A stretch of 64,000 bases of DNA, taken from contig CAVXTW010000003.1 in the NCBI GenBank assembly GCA_963764695.1, positions 248,001 through 312,000 on the forward strand, written 5' to 3'. The notes under the pieces are model-generated. The model saw only the letters and a program-made list of their open reading frames with translations, was not told where the DNA came from and ran no database searches. The position numbers and the translations under genes are program-made. Position 1 is the first letter of the stretch, and each line of letters begins with the position of its first letter. Shown piece by piece: positions 1-8,556 of the stretch. Origin of the DNA: DATFRY01 sp963764695. Its GTDB lineage: Bacteria; Myxococcota_A; Polyangia; Haliangiales; Haliangiaceae.

Positions 1-2095
1 CGATCATGGCGCCGAGCTGGACCGGCCCGGTCACGCCCAGCGCGCGCCGTTCCTCGTCGAGCATGGCCCGCACCGCGCGCAGCTCGGCGACCGCGGCGAT
101 CATCGGCACCATGATCCGGCACACCCCGACCGGCACCACGCGCAGGATGGCGCGCAGCTGCGCGCGAAGGAGCGCCGGATGGCGCAGGGCCAGGCGCACG
201 CCGCGAGCGCCGAGAGCCGGGTTGTCCTCGCGCACCGGCGGCAGGTAGGGCAGCGGCTTGTCGCCGCCGCCGTCGAGCGTGCGCACGACCAGCGGCCGGC
301 CCTGCAGGGCGTCCGCGATCTCCTGGTAGCGCGCCGCCTGCTCGTCCTCACCGGGCGCGCTGTGCCGGCCGAGGAACAGGAACTCGGTGCGCAGCAGGCC
401 GCAGCCGTCGGCGCCGTGCGCGACCGCCGCCGCGGCCTCGGCCGGATGGGCGAGGTTGGCGTGGACCGCGATGGCCACGCCGTCGGCGGTGCGGCCCGGC
501 TCGCGCGCGGCCGCCAGGCTGGCCCGGTGCTTCTCCGCGCGCGCGGCGATGGCGCGCCGGGCGGATTCCTGCGCGCGTGCGCCGGGGAACACGCGCACCT
601 CGCCGCGGTCGCCGTCGACGACGAGCGGCGCCCCGTCCGGCACGCGCCCGGCGGTCTCGCCGATCGCGACCACCGCCGGGATGCCCATGCCTGCGGCCAG
701 GATTGCCAGATGCGACGTGGGCCCGCCGCGCGCGGTGCACACGGCGGCGAGGCGACCGGACGGCGCGGCGGCCAGCTCGGACGGCGTGACATCGTCGGCG
801 ACCAGCACCGCGCCCTCGGGCAGGTCGGCCGGCACGCGCCCGCGCTTTCCGGCGAGCAGCGACAGGATGCGGCGCTCGAGATCGTCGAGATCGCCGGTGC
901 GCTCGGCCAGCAGCGGATTGCCGAGCCCGCGCAGCACGGTCGCGACCTCCCGCAGCGCCACCCGCCAGGCCCACGCGGCGCTGCGGCCCGCGGCGATCTC
1001 GCGACCCGTCACGCTGGCCAGCTCGGGATCGTCGAGCAGGTCGAGGTGGGCGCGAAAGATCTCGCCGGTGGTGGTGTCGCCGCGCGCTCGCGCGCCCGCG
1101 ATGGTCGCCTCGATCTCGCGGCGCAGCTCGACGAGCGCTGCGCCGAGCCGCTGCTTCTCCGCGTCGACGCCGATGCCGTCGCGCGCTGCCTCCAGGCCAC
1201 CGTCGGCCAGGCGCACGGCGCGGCCGGTCGCGACGCCTGGCGCCGCCGCCGTCCCGCGCAGAAGCACTTCCTCGCCGGCTGCCAGCGGGGCGTGATCGAC
1301 GGACGCATCGCCGGCGTCGGGCGCGGTCCGCACCGCCTCGCCAGCCGCTGCTCCGGTCACCAGGGCCGCCAGGTCGCTGACCGCGGCCTCGGCACCGGGA
1401 CCGGTCGCCGCGATGGCGAGCTCGTCGCCGAGGCGGGCGTCCAGAGTCATGAGCGACACCATGCTCTTGCCGTTGACCGTCCGCTCGCGGCACCCGACCG
1501 TGACCTCGCCCGCGTGCTGCTTGGCGCGACGGGAGAACGCGGCCGCGGGGCGCGCGTGCAGCCCGTGCGCGAGCAGGACGCGGGCGCGGCGCTCGGCTCG
1601 CTCGCTCCCGACGACGCCGGGCTCGTCGCGCGATCCGGCGCGCGCGATCACCAGCAGCCTGTCGCCGACCGCCACCTCCTGGTCCTGCACTCGCTCGACG
1701 ACGGCGAAATCGTCGCCATTGACCACCAGGACCGGCGTGTGGAGGCTCCGCGCGCCGCGAGAGACGACCTCCATGTCGAAGCCGATGAGCGGATCGCCGG
1801 TGCGCACGCGGGCGCCGTCGGCGACCATGACGCGGAACCCCTCGCCGCGCAGCTCGACTGTATCGATGCCGATGTGGAGCAGCACCTCGGCGCCGCTGTC
1901 GGCCCGCACCGTGCAGGCGTGGTGGGCGCGGTGCACCGACACGACGACGCCGTCGCACGGCGCGCGCAGCTCGCTCGACGTGGGATCGATCGCCACGCCG
2001 TCGCCGACCATTCCCTGGGCAAAGGCCGGGTCCGGGACCTCGCCCAGACCGGTCGCCCAGCCGGCCAGCGGCGATGCGAGCACGAGGGCGCTCAC
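1..2095 (-). CDS. PTS fusion protein EIIA(Glc)-HPr-EI (3' end outside window)
   Basis: Multi-domain phosphotransferase that would carry phosphate from phosphoenolpyruvate through EI, HPr and EIIA to a membrane EIIBC permease. The frame is open from the GTG at 2095 to the left edge (698 codons). Order seen: a Crr-type EIIA at about 1-150 with the active-site stretch LLHIGIDTV (His74); HPr at about 165-250 with HGLHARPAAAF (His180); then EI, with GGPTSHLAILAAGMGIPAVV (His462) and LGAMI at the edge, so roughly the last 130-150 residues are missing. This order is like Pseudomonas NagF/FruB-type fusions. The GTG overlaps the murQ stop (GTGA), implying translational coupling. With MurQ, NagA and a GntR regulator beside it, GlcNAc or MurNAc is the likely substrate (inference). 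The matching EIIBC gene is not visible and may lie to the left. Confidence 0.9.
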   Translation of the reverse strand, partial: MSALVLASPLAGWATGLGEVPDPAFAQGMVGDGVAIDPTSSELRAPCDGVVVSVHRAHHACTVRADSGAEVLLHIGIDTVELRGEGFRVMVADGARVRTGDPLIGFDMEVVSRGARSLHTPVLVVNGDDFAVVERVQDQEVAVGDRLLVIARAGSRDEPGVVGSERAERRARVLLAHGLHARPAAAFSRRAKQHAGEVTVGCRERTVNGKSMVSLMTLDARLGDELAIAATGPGAEAAVSDLAALVTGAAAGEAVRTAPDAGDASVDHAPLAAGEEVLLRGTAAAPGVATGRAVRLADGGLEAARDGIGVDAEKQRLGAALVELRREIEATIAGARARGDTTTGEIFRAHLDLLDDPELASVTGREIAAGRSAAWAWRVALREVATVLRGLGNPLLAERTGDLDDLERRILSLLAGKRGRVPADLPEGAVLVADDVTPSELAAAPSGRLAAVCTARGGPTSHLAILAAGMGIPAVVAIGETAGRVPDGAPLVVDGDRGEVRVFPGARAQESARRAIAARAEKHRASLAAAREPGRTADGVAIAVHANLAHPAEAAAAVAHGADGCGLLRTEFLFLGRHSAPGEDEQAARYQEIADALQGRPLVVRTLDGGGDKPLPYLPPVREDNPALGARGVRLALRHPALLRAQLRAILRVVPVGVCRIMVPMIAAVAELRAVRAMLDEERRALGVTGPVQLGAMI

Positions 2096-3003
2096 GGATC
2101 GCCCCTCGGATCGCTCCTGGCGATCGCCTGCAGCGCCTGGCGCAGATTGCCGCCGGCGCCGGCCAGCGCCGCATCGATCTCGGCAGCCGACAGGCCGGCG
2201 AGGCCGAGCACCGCGCGCTTGACGTCGCCGTGGCGGGCCAGCGCATCCGCGGCCTGGGCGCGCTCCACGCCGGCGATCGAGGCGACGATGGCGGCGCGTC
2301 GCCCGCGCAGCTTGGCGTTCCCGGCCCGCACGTCGATCATCAGGTTGTCGAACACGAAGCCGAGTCCGACCATGACCGCGGTGGAGAACAGGTTGAGCAG
2401 CACCTTCTGGGCGGTGCCGGCGGCCAGCCGGGTGGAGCCGGCGATGACCTCGGCGCCGGTGGCGACCACCACCGCGTGCTCGGCGGCGCGCACAAGCGGC
2501 GAGTCGGCGCGACTGCAAAGGGCGACGGTCATCGCGCCGCTCTGCCGGGCCTCCTCGATCACGCCGACGGTGTAGGCGCTGCCGCCGCTGGCCGAGACGC
2601 CAAGCACGACGTCGGCGCCGCCGATGCCGGCCTGGCGGGCGCGGGCCCGCCCTGCGACCGCGTCGTCCTCCGCGGCCGGATCCGGCGGCCGCTCGAGATC
2701 GAATGCGCCGGCCACGAAGACCACCGTGCGGGCCTCCGGCCAGCTGAAGGTCGGCGCCAGATCGAGGGCGTCGAGCGCGGCGATCATCCCGGACGAGCCG
2801 GCCCCGGCGTAGACCAGCCGCCCGCTCGCTCCCTTCAGTCGCTCGATCGCGGCGTCCACCGCCGGCGCGAGCTGCGGCAGGGCCGACAGACACGCGGCCA
2901 TCGCGCGCGACTGGCTGCTCCACAGCGCCTCGAGGACCTCGGCCGTGGGCCAGGTATCGAGTCCCCTGAATCGCGGGGCAGCGTCCTCGGTCCGGCCGGC
3001 CAT
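2092..3003 (-). CDS. murQ: N-acetylmuramic acid 6-phosphate etherase
   Basis: Cytosolic lyase-type etherase that splits D-lactate from MurNAc-6-phosphate to give GlcNAc-6-phosphate in cell-wall recycling. The 303-residue length is normal for MurQ. The SIS fold is clear: VYAGAGSSGMIAALDA near residue 64, GVSASGGSAYTVGVI near 130, and the diagnostic GAEVIAGSTRLAAGTAQK stretch near 180, which sets MurQ apart from other SIS proteins. The C-terminal third is the usual helical tail. It is the first gene of a leftward operon; its TGA overlaps the GTG of the PTS fusion. It faces the GntR regulator gene across 243 bases, so that regulator probably controls it. Its product feeds NagA, encoded on the other side of the regulator. 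Confidence 0.92.
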   Translation of the reverse strand: MAGRTEDAAPRFRGLDTWPTAEVLEALWSSQSRAMAACLSALPQLAPAVDAAIERLKGASGRLVYAGAGSSGMIAALDALDLAPTFSWPEARTVVFVAGAFDLERPPDPAAEDDAVAGRARARQAGIGGADVVLGVSASGGSAYTVGVIEEARQSGAMTVALCSRADSPLVRAAEHAVVVATGAEVIAGSTRLAAGTAQKVLLNLFSTAVMVGLGFVFDNLMIDVRAGNAKLRGRRAAIVASIAGVERAQAADALARHGDVKRAVLGLAGLSAAEIDAALAGAGGNLRQALQAIARSDPRGDP

Positions 3004-3038
3004 TCTCCCTCCGCAAGTGGTATTAAAGTGGACTGCAT

Positions 3039-3215
3039 CAAGATACCGGCGCAGACCCGGACTTCAAGCGGAAACGCGGCCGTGCCCGTCGGCACGTTTC
3101 GGCGCCACGACGCGCCCCGTCAACAGACGGCAACCAGGCGAGCGCTGCGTGTCCGACATGCGGGCCGGCGCGCCAGGAGACCACCTTGTCGCTATGGTCC
3201 TATATTGGTATCTTG
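3039..3215. promoter_or_regulatory. Divergent murQ/gntR control region with a 9-bp inverted repeat
   Basis: Between murQ and the GntR gene, CAAGATACC (3039-3047) and its exact reverse complement GGTATCTTG (3207-3215) face each other. A further GGTAT lies at 3019-3023 and a TGGTCC at 3195-3200. HutC/NagR/DasR-type GntR regulators bind TGGT..ACCA-like dyads, so these may be half-sites of operators near each promoter. That is inference; no full palindrome was found. A good ribosome-binding site (GAGGAAA, 3229-3235) fixes the regulator start. Confidence 0.3.
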
Positions 3216-3246
3216 GCGGCCGAGGGCCGAGGAAAGTGTCTCGATC

Positions 3247-4029
3247 ATGACCGCGAGCAACGCAGCTCCGTTCGACAAGGACGCGCTGTCCAGCGACCTC
3301 GCGCTGCCGCTCTACCTCCAGCTCGCCCGCTACCTGCGCGGACTCATCGTCGGTGGGACGCTCGCCCATCGCGATGCCCTGCCGAGCGAGCGCGAGCTGG
3401 CCGAGCGGTTCGCGGTGTCGCGCGTGACGGTGCGCAAGGCGCTGCGCGAGCTGTCGGACGAGGGCCTGCTCGATCAGGTGCAGGGCGCCGGCACCTTCGT
3501 CAATCGAGCGCCCCACGTGGAGCAGCGCCTGTCGACGCTGACCAGCTTCTCGGAGGACATGGCCTCGCGCGGCCTGACGGCCGGGTCGGTCTGGCTGCAG
3601 CGCACGGTCTCGATTGCGACGCCGGCGGAGGCACTGGCTCTCGGCCTGAGCCCGGGCGCCACGGTCAGCCGCCTGATCCGGCTGCGCACCGCCAACGGCG
3701 CACCCATGGCGCTCGAGCAGGCCGCGATCCCGACCCGGTTCCTGCCCGACGCAGCGGCCGTCAACGGCTCGGTCTACGAGGAGCTGCGCCGGCGCGGCTT
3801 CTCTCCCTATCGCGCCCTGCAGCGGCTGACCGCGGTGCGCTTGACCGCCGAGCAGGCCGCGCAGCTCGGCGTTCCCGAGGGCGCGGCCGCGCTCTACTTC
3901 GAGCGACGCACGATGCTCGAGGACGGCACGCCGCTCGAGTTCGTGCGCTCGCAGTACCGCGGCGACGCCTACGACTTCATCGTCGAGCTCAACCTCGCCG
4001 GCGGTCGGCTCCAGGATGTGCACCGGTGA
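3247..4029 (+). CDS. GntR-family regulator, HutC/NagR (UTRA) type
   Basis: DNA-binding repressor that probably senses an amino-sugar phosphate. The ATG at 3247 follows GAGGAAA at 3229-3235. Residues about 15-85 form the GntR winged helix (PLYLQLARYLRGLI, PSERELAERFAVSRVTVRKA, GLLDQVQGAGTFV). Residues about 95-255 match the UTRA effector domain: RLSTLTSFSEDMASRGL, LIRLRTANGAPMALEQ and a C-terminal LEFVRSQYRGDAYDFIVEL. The length (260) is usual. It lies divergent from murQ and 43 bases before nagA on the same strand, the arrangement of NagR/DasR-type regulators of GlcNAc use. The ligand, likely GlcNAc-6-phosphate or GlcN-6-phosphate, is inferred from context. Confidence 0.9.
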   Translation: MTASNAAPFDKDALSSDLALPLYLQLARYLRGLIVGGTLAHRDALPSERELAERFAVSRVTVRKALRELSDEGLLDQVQGAGTFVNRAPHVEQRLSTLTSFSEDMASRGLTAGSVWLQRTVSIATPAEALALGLSPGATVSRLIRLRTANGAPMALEQAAIPTRFLPDAAAVNGSVYEELRRRGFSPYRALQRLTAVRLTAEQAAQLGVPEGAAALYFERRTMLEDGTPLEFVRSQYRGDAYDFIVELNLAGGRLQDVHR

Positions 4030-4072
4030 GGAGCGCGAGCGTCCCGGCCCCGGCCCGGGAGGGGACGGCGTG

Positions 4073-5254
4073 ATGCAGCGCTTCCTGGCCGGCGCGCGCC
4101 TGTTCACCGGCGATCACATGCTCGACCAGCACGGCGTCTGGATCGACGGCGATCGCATCGCCGGCGTGCAGCCGGTCTCCGACGCGCCGGCCGGAACGCC
4201 TGCGCGCCGCCTGCCGGCCGACACTCTGCTGGTGCCCGGCTTCATCGACGTCCAGGTAAACGGCGCCGGCGGCGTGCTGTTCAACGACACGCCGACCGCG
4301 GCCGCCGCGCTCGCCATCGCCGCCGCGGTCCGCCGCACCGGCACCACCGGCATCCTGCCGACCCTCATCACCGACGAGCCGGCAAAGCTGCGCGCGGCAT
4401 GCGACGCGGCGGTCGAGGCCGTGATGCAGCCGGCCGGTGGCGTGCTCGGCGTCCACCTCGAGGGGCCGTTCCTCAGCCCCGAGCGGCCGGGCGTCCACCC
4501 GCGCCAGTGGATCCGCCGCCCCGACGTCGCCGACATCGACCTCCTCGTCCTGGCCCGTCACCGGCTTGCCGATCGCGGCCGCCTGCTCCTGACCGTGGCG
4601 CCCGAGTGCATCGACGACAGCGACATCGCGCGGCTGGTCGCGGCAGGTGTCATCGTCGCCGCCGGTCACACGGCCGCCACCGTCGAGCGGACCCGGCAGG
4701 CGCTGGCCGCCGGCGTACGCGGCTTCACGCACCTGTTCAACGCCATGCCGCCGATCGTCAACCGCCAGCCGGGACCGGTGGTCGCCGCGCTGGCCGACCC
4801 GGACGCATGGTGCAGCATCATCGCCGACGGCTTTCACGTCGACCCCGCGCTGCTGCAGCTGCTCGTCCAGGTCAAGCCGCCCGGCAAGGTGCTGCTGGTG
4901 ACCGACGCCATGCCCCCCTGCGGGACCGACGCTTCCTCGTTCACGCTGCTGGGCCGCACCATCTTTCGCCAGGGCGGCCGCCTGGTCACCGACGACGGCA
5001 CCCTGGCCGGCGCCGACATCGACATGGCCACGTCGGTGCGCCGCTGCGTGGAGCTGCTCGGCCTGCCGCTCGAGGAGAGCCTGCGCATGGCCTCGCTCTA
5101 CCCGGCGCGCTACATCGGCATCGACAGCCAGGTCGGCCGCCTGGCCGCAGGTCATCGCGCAGACCTCACCCTCTTGCGCCCCGATCTCACCGTGCTCGCC
5201 ACCTGGGTGGGCGGCGAGGAGCAGTGGGTCGGGACCGATGACCGCGCGAGCTAG
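4073..5254 (+). CDS. nagA: N-acetylglucosamine-6-phosphate deacetylase
   Basis: Cytosolic amidohydrolase converting GlcNAc-6-phosphate to glucosamine-6-phosphate and acetate. The motifs are in family order: VPGFIDVQVNG, HLEGPFLSPERPGVHP with the metal-ligand Glu, GHTAAT, THLFNAMPP with a metal His, IIADGFHVDP, and VTDAMPPCG with the catalytic Asp. Length 393 is typical. The start could be GTG 4070 or ATG 4073; a GGGAGGGG element at 4058-4065 serves either. It follows the GntR gene in the same direction, so the two are likely cotranscribed. Together with MurQ it turns incoming or recycled MurNAc and GlcNAc phosphates into central metabolites. No nagB is visible in the window. Confidence 0.93.
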   Translation: MQRFLAGARLFTGDHMLDQHGVWIDGDRIAGVQPVSDAPAGTPARRLPADTLLVPGFIDVQVNGAGGVLFNDTPTAAAALAIAAAVRRTGTTGILPTLITDEPAKLRAACDAAVEAVMQPAGGVLGVHLEGPFLSPERPGVHPRQWIRRPDVADIDLLVLARHRLADRGRLLLTVAPECIDDSDIARLVAAGVIVAAGHTAATVERTRQALAAGVRGFTHLFNAMPPIVNRQPGPVVAALADPDAWCSIIADGFHVDPALLQLLVQVKPPGKVLLVTDAMPPCGTDASSFTLLGRTIFRQGGRLVTDDGTLAGADIDMATSVRRCVELLGLPLEESLRMASLYPARYIGIDSQVGRLAAGHRADLTLLRPDLTVLATWVGGEEQWVGTDDRAS

Positions 5255-5263
5255 CCCGGCCGG

Positions 5264-7240
5264 TCAGCGCGCCGTCGCGACCGGCAGCTCGACCGAGCTC
5301 GCCTGCCCGGGGGCGTGGTGGAGCCGCTGCACGGCCTTGCGGTAGTCCGACGGGCGGGCCCAGAAGATGTCGCGCACGAAGGTCTGCGGGTTGCGATCGT
5401 AGAGCGGGAACCAGGACGACTGGACCTGCACCATGATGCGGTGGCCGGGCTGGAACACGTGGTTCGTGGTCGGCAGGGCGAAGCGGTAGCGCAGCGCCTT
5501 GCCGGCCGCGACCGGCTTCGGCCTCTCGAACCCCTCGCGGAATCGCCCGCGGAAGATGTCGGCCGCGACCATGAGCTGGTAGCCGCCCATCTCCGGCTGA
5601 CTGGACACCTCGTCGGGATAGACATCGATGAGCTTCACCACCCAGTCGGAGTCGGTGCCGCTCGTCGACGCGATGAGGTTCGCGATCGGCTCGCCGGTGA
5701 TCTTGAGCGGAGCGGTGAGCGGCTGGGACACGAACTCCGCGACGTCGGGTCGGCTCGAGACGTGTCGCTGATCCTCCACCAGCCACTTGCGCCAGCCCGC
5801 GCCGTCGTCGTGGGACGAGGGCGGGATGGGTCGCGGCCGGTACGGAACCGGCTTGGCCGGGTCGGCGACGTACTCGGTGAAGGCAGCCTCGCCGGCCGCG
5901 GGTTGCGAGAAGCTCAGCCGCGAGCCCGCGCGCAGGTAGTAGGGCCTGGGCCGGATGGAGCAGCCGCTGGCGCACGCGCGTGGCCAGGCCGGCAAGCTGC
6001 GCCACTCGTTGGTCCCGGTCTCGTACGCCATGACCGGCGCGATCCTGGCCCTTGCCCCGCCGTCCTTGAGATAGCGGTCCAGGAAGGGCCGCAGGATCTC
6101 CTGCCGGAACTGTCGCGACGTGTCGGCGCCGAAGTGGATCGCGCCCAGGTTGCTGCCGTCCCGGATCTGCTGCCCGTGATTCCACGGTCCCATGACCAGG
6201 AACACCTTGTCGTTGCCCTTGTCCTTCGGCTCGATCGCCTTGTAGACCGCGATGGCGCCGTAGATGTCCTCCTGGTCCCAGAGGCCGTGCACCAGCATGG
6301 TCGGGACCGCGAGCGGCTTGCCGGCGAGGATCTTGTCAACCGCCTGATCGCGCCAGAACGCGTCGTAGTTCGGATGCGCGATGATCTTGCGCCAGAAACC
6401 GAGCTGCTCGAGCCCGGTGCGCTTCCCCATCTGGCCCGCCGAGCCGGCCATGAGGAATCGCTCGTACTCGTCCCAGTGCGTCTCCCACCACTTGATGATG
6501 TTGTCGCGGCTCGCCTCCTGCTCGTAGATGTAGCCGAGGCTGACCAGCCGGAACGCGCCGTTGTGGAACCAGTCGTCGCCGATCCAGCCGTCGACCATCG
6601 GATTCATCGGCACCGCCACCTTCAGCGCCGGGTGCGGATCGACGAGCGCCATGAGCGGCAGGAACCCGTCGTAGGAGATCCCGAGGATCCCGACCTTGCC
6701 GCTGGTCTCGGGCACGTTCTTCACCAGCCACTCGATCGTGTCGTAGGTATCGGTCGAGTGGTTGACCGGCGTGCGGTTCTGCGGCCCGCGCAGCGGCCGG
6801 TTCATCACGTAGTCGCCTTCCGACTTGTACTTGCCGCGCACGTCCTGGACCACGCGGATGTACCCGCCCTCGACGATCACGTCGGTGACGTTGTCGTATC
6901 CCTGCAGCATCGGTCCGAGGTGCGCGCTCTCGCTGTGCGCCGTGAGCTCGTCGGCGCTGTACGGCGTGCGAGTGAGCAGGATGGGCGCTCGCCTGGCCCG
7001 CTTCGGCACCAGGATGACGGTGTGGAGCTTGACCCCGTCGCGCATGCGGATCATCGCCGTGCGCTTCACGTAGTCGAACGAATCGGTCACCGGACGGAAC
7101 CTGGCCGGCACCTCGCTGGGCAGGGCCGGGTAGGTGGCCGGTCTGGCAGGTCTGGCGGCCGGCTTCGCTGCCGGTTGCCCCCACGCCGCTCCGACCCAGA
7201 GAATCGAGATCAACCAGGCGAGCTGCGCGACGCGTTTCAT
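5264..7240 (-). CDS. Secreted CocE/NonD-family alpha/beta hydrolase (X-Pro peptidase or amino-acid ester hydrolase type)
   Basis: Alpha/beta-hydrolase of the X-Pro dipeptidyl peptidase S15/CocE family, 658 residues with an N-terminal signal peptide (MKRVAQLAWLISILWVGAAWG) and a short Ala/Pro linker. The triad is readable: nucleophile Ser189 in GISYDG, Asp322 in HGLWDQED and His355 in GPWNHG. The spacing matches alpha-amino-acid ester hydrolases and glutaryl acylases. The C-terminal part is the jelly-roll domain of this family (VVKLIDVYPDE, YRFALPTTNHVFQPGHRIMVQV). It probably acts in the periplasm or outside the cell on esters or peptides; the substrate cannot be read from sequence. It converges with nagA and appears to be a single gene. 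Confidence 0.88.
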   Translation of the reverse strand: MKRVAQLAWLISILWVGAAWGQPAAKPAARPARPATYPALPSEVPARFRPVTDSFDYVKRTAMIRMRDGVKLHTVILVPKRARRAPILLTRTPYSADELTAHSESAHLGPMLQGYDNVTDVIVEGGYIRVVQDVRGKYKSEGDYVMNRPLRGPQNRTPVNHSTDTYDTIEWLVKNVPETSGKVGILGISYDGFLPLMALVDPHPALKVAVPMNPMVDGWIGDDWFHNGAFRLVSLGYIYEQEASRDNIIKWWETHWDEYERFLMAGSAGQMGKRTGLEQLGFWRKIIAHPNYDAFWRDQAVDKILAGKPLAVPTMLVHGLWDQEDIYGAIAVYKAIEPKDKGNDKVFLVMGPWNHGQQIRDGSNLGAIHFGADTSRQFRQEILRPFLDRYLKDGGARARIAPVMAYETGTNEWRSLPAWPRACASGCSIRPRPYYLRAGSRLSFSQPAAGEAAFTEYVADPAKPVPYRPRPIPPSSHDDGAGWRKWLVEDQRHVSSRPDVAEFVSQPLTAPLKITGEPIANLIASTSGTDSDWVVKLIDVYPDEVSSQPEMGGYQLMVAADIFRGRFREGFERPKPVAAGKALRYRFALPTTNHVFQPGHRIMVQVQSSWFPLYDRNPQTFVRDIFWARPSDYRKAVQRLHHAPGQASSVELPVATAR

Positions 7241-7290
7241 GCGCCGCAGAATAGCCCCCGCGCCAGGAGCGGTCGACTTCGCGCCGCGCT

Positions 7291-8502
7291 TCAGGGGCGC
7301 GGGGGCAAAGGCGGTGGCATGCCCTCCATGTCGACCGGCGGATAGTAGTACTCGTCTCCCAGGGCGAGCACTGCCTGCCAGAACTCCGGCGTCACGGCGA
7401 GCTGACCTGTCAGGGCCGGATCGGAGAGGACGATCTTCTGGCGCCGGAACGTCCAGCGGTCGGGCCGCAGCCGGAGCGCCTCGTCGAAGTGCACCTGCGC
7501 CGCCACCAGGTCACCGGCGCGCGCCAGCCACACGGCGAGGCGGAAGTGGGCGGTGGCCAGCGAGTCGTCGGGCTCGACGCCGCGCATCCGCCGTCGCACC
7601 TCGTCGGGCGGCAGCGCGTGGCGGCTCGACGCGCCGTGCTCGATCCAGTCGCGCACCGCGTCCACATAGGTTCGCCGCCGCAGCCGGGCGTCGGCCAGCC
7701 GCTCCGGTGAAACGCGCCCGGTCGCGAGGTCGAGCGACCGGAAGCTGTCGGTGGCACCCGGATGCTCCGGCGGCCGCACGATGTGCCCTTCCTCGTCGAT
7801 CCAGACCGCCGTCGGGACGTTCGCGATGCCGTACAGCTCGGCGACGACGTGGCGCTCGTCGATCAGGCAGGGATAGCGCGGAGGCGCCGCGCGATCCGCG
7901 AGCTCGCCCTCCCAGGCCATGAACGCGAGCATCGCGCGGTTCTGCTCCGCCGGCCGGATGTAGTCCCGGACCGCGGCCGCGCCGGCCGAGTCGAGCGCGA
8001 CGGCGAGCACGATGAAGTCGCGGTCGGCGACCTGCTCGTTGATTCCCTGCCAGACCGGCAGGTCATGGCGGCAGCCTCACCAGGAGGCCCAGCAGTAGAG
8101 CAGGACCTTCTTCCCGCGGTAGTCCGAGAGCGAGTGCAGCGCCCCGTCGAGATCCGGCAGCCGGAAATCGGGCGCGTCGACAGGTCCCGATCCGGCGGCG
8201 TCCCGTCCCGCCCGCGGGCCGAACGACCAGACCCCGCGCTCATCATCGCGCGCCACCGCGTGGCCGAGGTGCCCGGCGAACGCCGCGAAGTCGAGACGAG
8301 CCCCCTGCCCGTCGAGCCACTCGCCCCTCTTCTGCTTCGGGATCGGGACACACACGTCCCCCTGGCAGAGCCCCTCCGGCTTCGCGGACCAGCCGGACGC
8401 CCCCTCGAGATCGTCGAGCGGGATCCACAGCCGCTCTCCATCGGCGGCGGCATCGGCGAGCTCGGACACCCTGGACCCGAACAGGATCGTCTGCGGCGGC
8501 AT
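7291..8502 (-). CDS. Redoxin/thioredoxin-fold selenoprotein with a U-G-C active site and C-terminal TPR-like region
   Basis: One reading frame of 404 codons interrupted only by TGA at 8079-8077. The upstream part ends in YRGKKVLLYCWASW and the downstream part resumes in the same frame with GCRHDLPVWQGINEQ, so the TGA sits where AhpC/TlpA proteins carry the first active-site Cys. Read as Sec142, the site is W-U-G-C, with Cys144 as resolving partner. A SECIS-like hairpin follows (separate entry). Residues 1-110 form an unrecognised domain with a C-x4-C pair (46, 51). Residues about 112-270 are redoxin (APDFRLPDLDGALHSLSDYRG; cis-Pro region NVPTAVWIDEEG). About 275-400 is helical and TPR-like. 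No signal peptide is seen, so it is probably cytosolic. It needs SelA, SelB and tRNA-Sec encoded elsewhere. Standard gene finders would split it in two. Confidence 0.85.
8045..8079 (-). promoter_or_regulatory. Bacterial SECIS element (selenocysteine insertion hairpin)
   Basis: On the minus strand, 14 bases after the UGA (8079-8077), a perfect 6-bp stem CCTGCC (8062-8057) / GGCAGG (8051-8046) closes a five-base loop GGTCT (8056-8052). The GG-starting apical loop and its distance from the UGA (loop begins at base +21) fit the bSECIS rule for SelB recognition. The GGUCU loop is the same as in E. coli fdhF. The hairpin is also coding (Asp-Leu-Pro-Val-Trp-Gln), as expected for bacterial SECIS elements. 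Confidence 0.85.
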
Positions 8503-8556
8503 CCCACCATTTAGCGCCCGGAGCCTCGACGCATCAAGCGATGGCCGATCGGCACC

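Noticed and set aside
179..2575. Long plus-strand open frame opposite the PTS fusion and murQ
   Set aside because: Low-complexity Arg/Ala/Gly-rich product with no domain; a high-GC shadow of the real minus-strand genes.
5315..7345. Long plus-strand open frame opposite the CocE hydrolase
   Set aside because: Antisense shadow: the minus strand has signal peptide, triad and full family match; this frame has none.
8077..8079. Reading the TGA as a nonsense mutation splitting two genes
   Set aside because: The downstream part lacks its own start and continues the redoxin fold, and a matching SECIS hairpin follows at the right distance; recoding explains it better.
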